A stretch of DNA of 64,000 nucleotides. It comes from an uncultured Bacteroides sp. Its GTDB lineage: Bacteria > Bacteroidota > Bacteroidia > Bacteroidales > Bacteroidaceae. Below, piece by piece: positions 63,729 through 64,000 of this stretch. Below the pieces are notes generated by a model. That model had not been told where the DNA came from. It ran no database searches and saw only the letters and a list, made by a program, of their open reading frames with translations. The DNA lies in assembly GCF_937912035.1 (NCBI RefSeq), contig NZ_CALDPF010000023.1, forward strand, positions 84,148 to 148,147, given 5' to 3'. Each line of letters begins with the position of its first letter. Within the stretch, counting starts at the first letter, position 1. A program made the translations under genes and the position numbers.

Positions 63729-63775
63729 TAAAAAACACGGATTACACCGGAAAGACATCCGGCATAACCCGTGTT
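63729..63775 (-). terminator. Terminator of the fumarase gene
   Basis: Read on the minus strand, arms AACACGG...CCGGA and TCCGG...CCGTGTT (63734-63775) make an 18-bp stem with three G-U wobbles, followed by TTTTTT (63730-63735). It is a textbook intrinsic terminator 44 bp past the fumarase stop. Confidence 0.8.
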
Positions 63776-63818
63776 ATATTATTTATTGAAAATCTATTTT
63801 CTGCGGGCAGTTATCCCA

Positions 63819-64000
63819 TTATTTGCAGTTTCCTGCGCAACGAGGCTTAATCTGCTTGAAGAAATCGTTTCCTTTGTTATCAACTAAGATAAATGCAGGG
63901 AAATCTTCAACTTCAATCTTCCAGATAGCTTCCATACCAAGTTCAGGATATTCCACACACTCGATGCTCTTGATGTTGTTCTGAGCAAGGATAGCTGCAG
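63819..64000 (-). CDS. Class I fumarate hydratase, C-terminal end (runs off the right edge)
   Basis: The last 60 residues before the stop at 63819-63821 read AAILAQNNIKSIECVEYPEL, then GMEAIWKIEVEDFPAFILVD and NKGNDFFKQIKPRCAGNCK. This is the closing part of the beta domain of 4Fe-4S class I fumarases/tartrate dehydratases (the MxAVWKIEVxDFPAF signature). It interconverts fumarate and malate in the reductive branch of Bacteroides fermentation. The Cys of the Fe-S cluster lie beyond the edge and cannot be checked. Confidence 0.85.
   Translation of the reverse strand, partial: AAILAQNNIKSIECVEYPELGMEAIWKIEVEDFPAFILVDNKGNDFFKQIKPRCAGNCK

Overview
The window looks like the chromosome of a gut-type Bacteroidales bacterium (Bacteroides or Phocaeicola is the best guess; the species cannot be fixed by eye). 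The DNA is AT-rich. There are SusC/SusD pairs, many outer-membrane lipoproteins, Mfa/Fim-type (type V) fimbriae, a gldH homologue, and promoters with the Bacteroides -7 box TAnnTTTG.

Region 1 (1-29254, all minus strand) is a polysaccharide utilization locus (PUL) cut by the left edge. Read 5'->3' it begins with an ECF sigma factor and a FecR anti-sigma factor, then SusC and SusD, a GH105 unsaturated-uronyl hydrolase, two paralogous all-alpha/beta-sandwich proteins (PL27-like lyase candidates), an unclassified beta-propeller lipoprotein, a GH29 fucosidase, a GH78 rhamnosidase, a SASA-type acetylesterase, a GH28 enzyme, a GH43-like lipoprotein, a very large DUF4450-like protein, a CE12 esterase with an odd tail, and a second GH78 that runs off the window. 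The set points to an acetylated, rhamnose- and uronic-acid-rich plant glycan (rhamnogalacturonan or a rhamnose-capped arabinogalactan) that also carries fucose. Between fecR and susC the plus strand shows a promoter box, two hairpins and a U-rich end, together the layout of a DonS-type antisense sRNA of about 80 nt.

Region 2 (29386-36856, minus) holds an AraC regulator, a three-gene MFS/HlyD/TolC efflux operon and a copper P-type ATPase. Four 22-bp tandem repeats lie upstream of the efflux operon. Region 3 (37034-42610, plus) holds a phospholipase D/cardiolipin-synthase-like gene, metF, holB, ricT and gldH. Region 4 (42551-49025, minus) is the cell-shape cluster mreB-mreC-mreD-mrdA-rodA, preceded by a purH gene that contains only the IMP cyclohydrolase domain.

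Region 5 (49137-59977, minus) is a fimbrial operon: DUF3575 barrel, DUF3868/OmpA/TPR protein, major fimbrillin, Mfa2-type anchor, accessory fimbrillin, DUF4906-type tip protein and a DUF5106-type thioredoxin lipoprotein. A separate TlpA-like lipoprotein follows, and a membrane-tethered AraC-type regulator lies upstream. That regulator has a long leader with opposing G and C runs. Region 6 (60391-64000) holds a PiT phosphate transporter fused to a PhoU-like domain, a BASS-type transporter, and the 3' end of a class I fumarase. No tRNA, rRNA, insertion sequence or CRISPR array was recognised.
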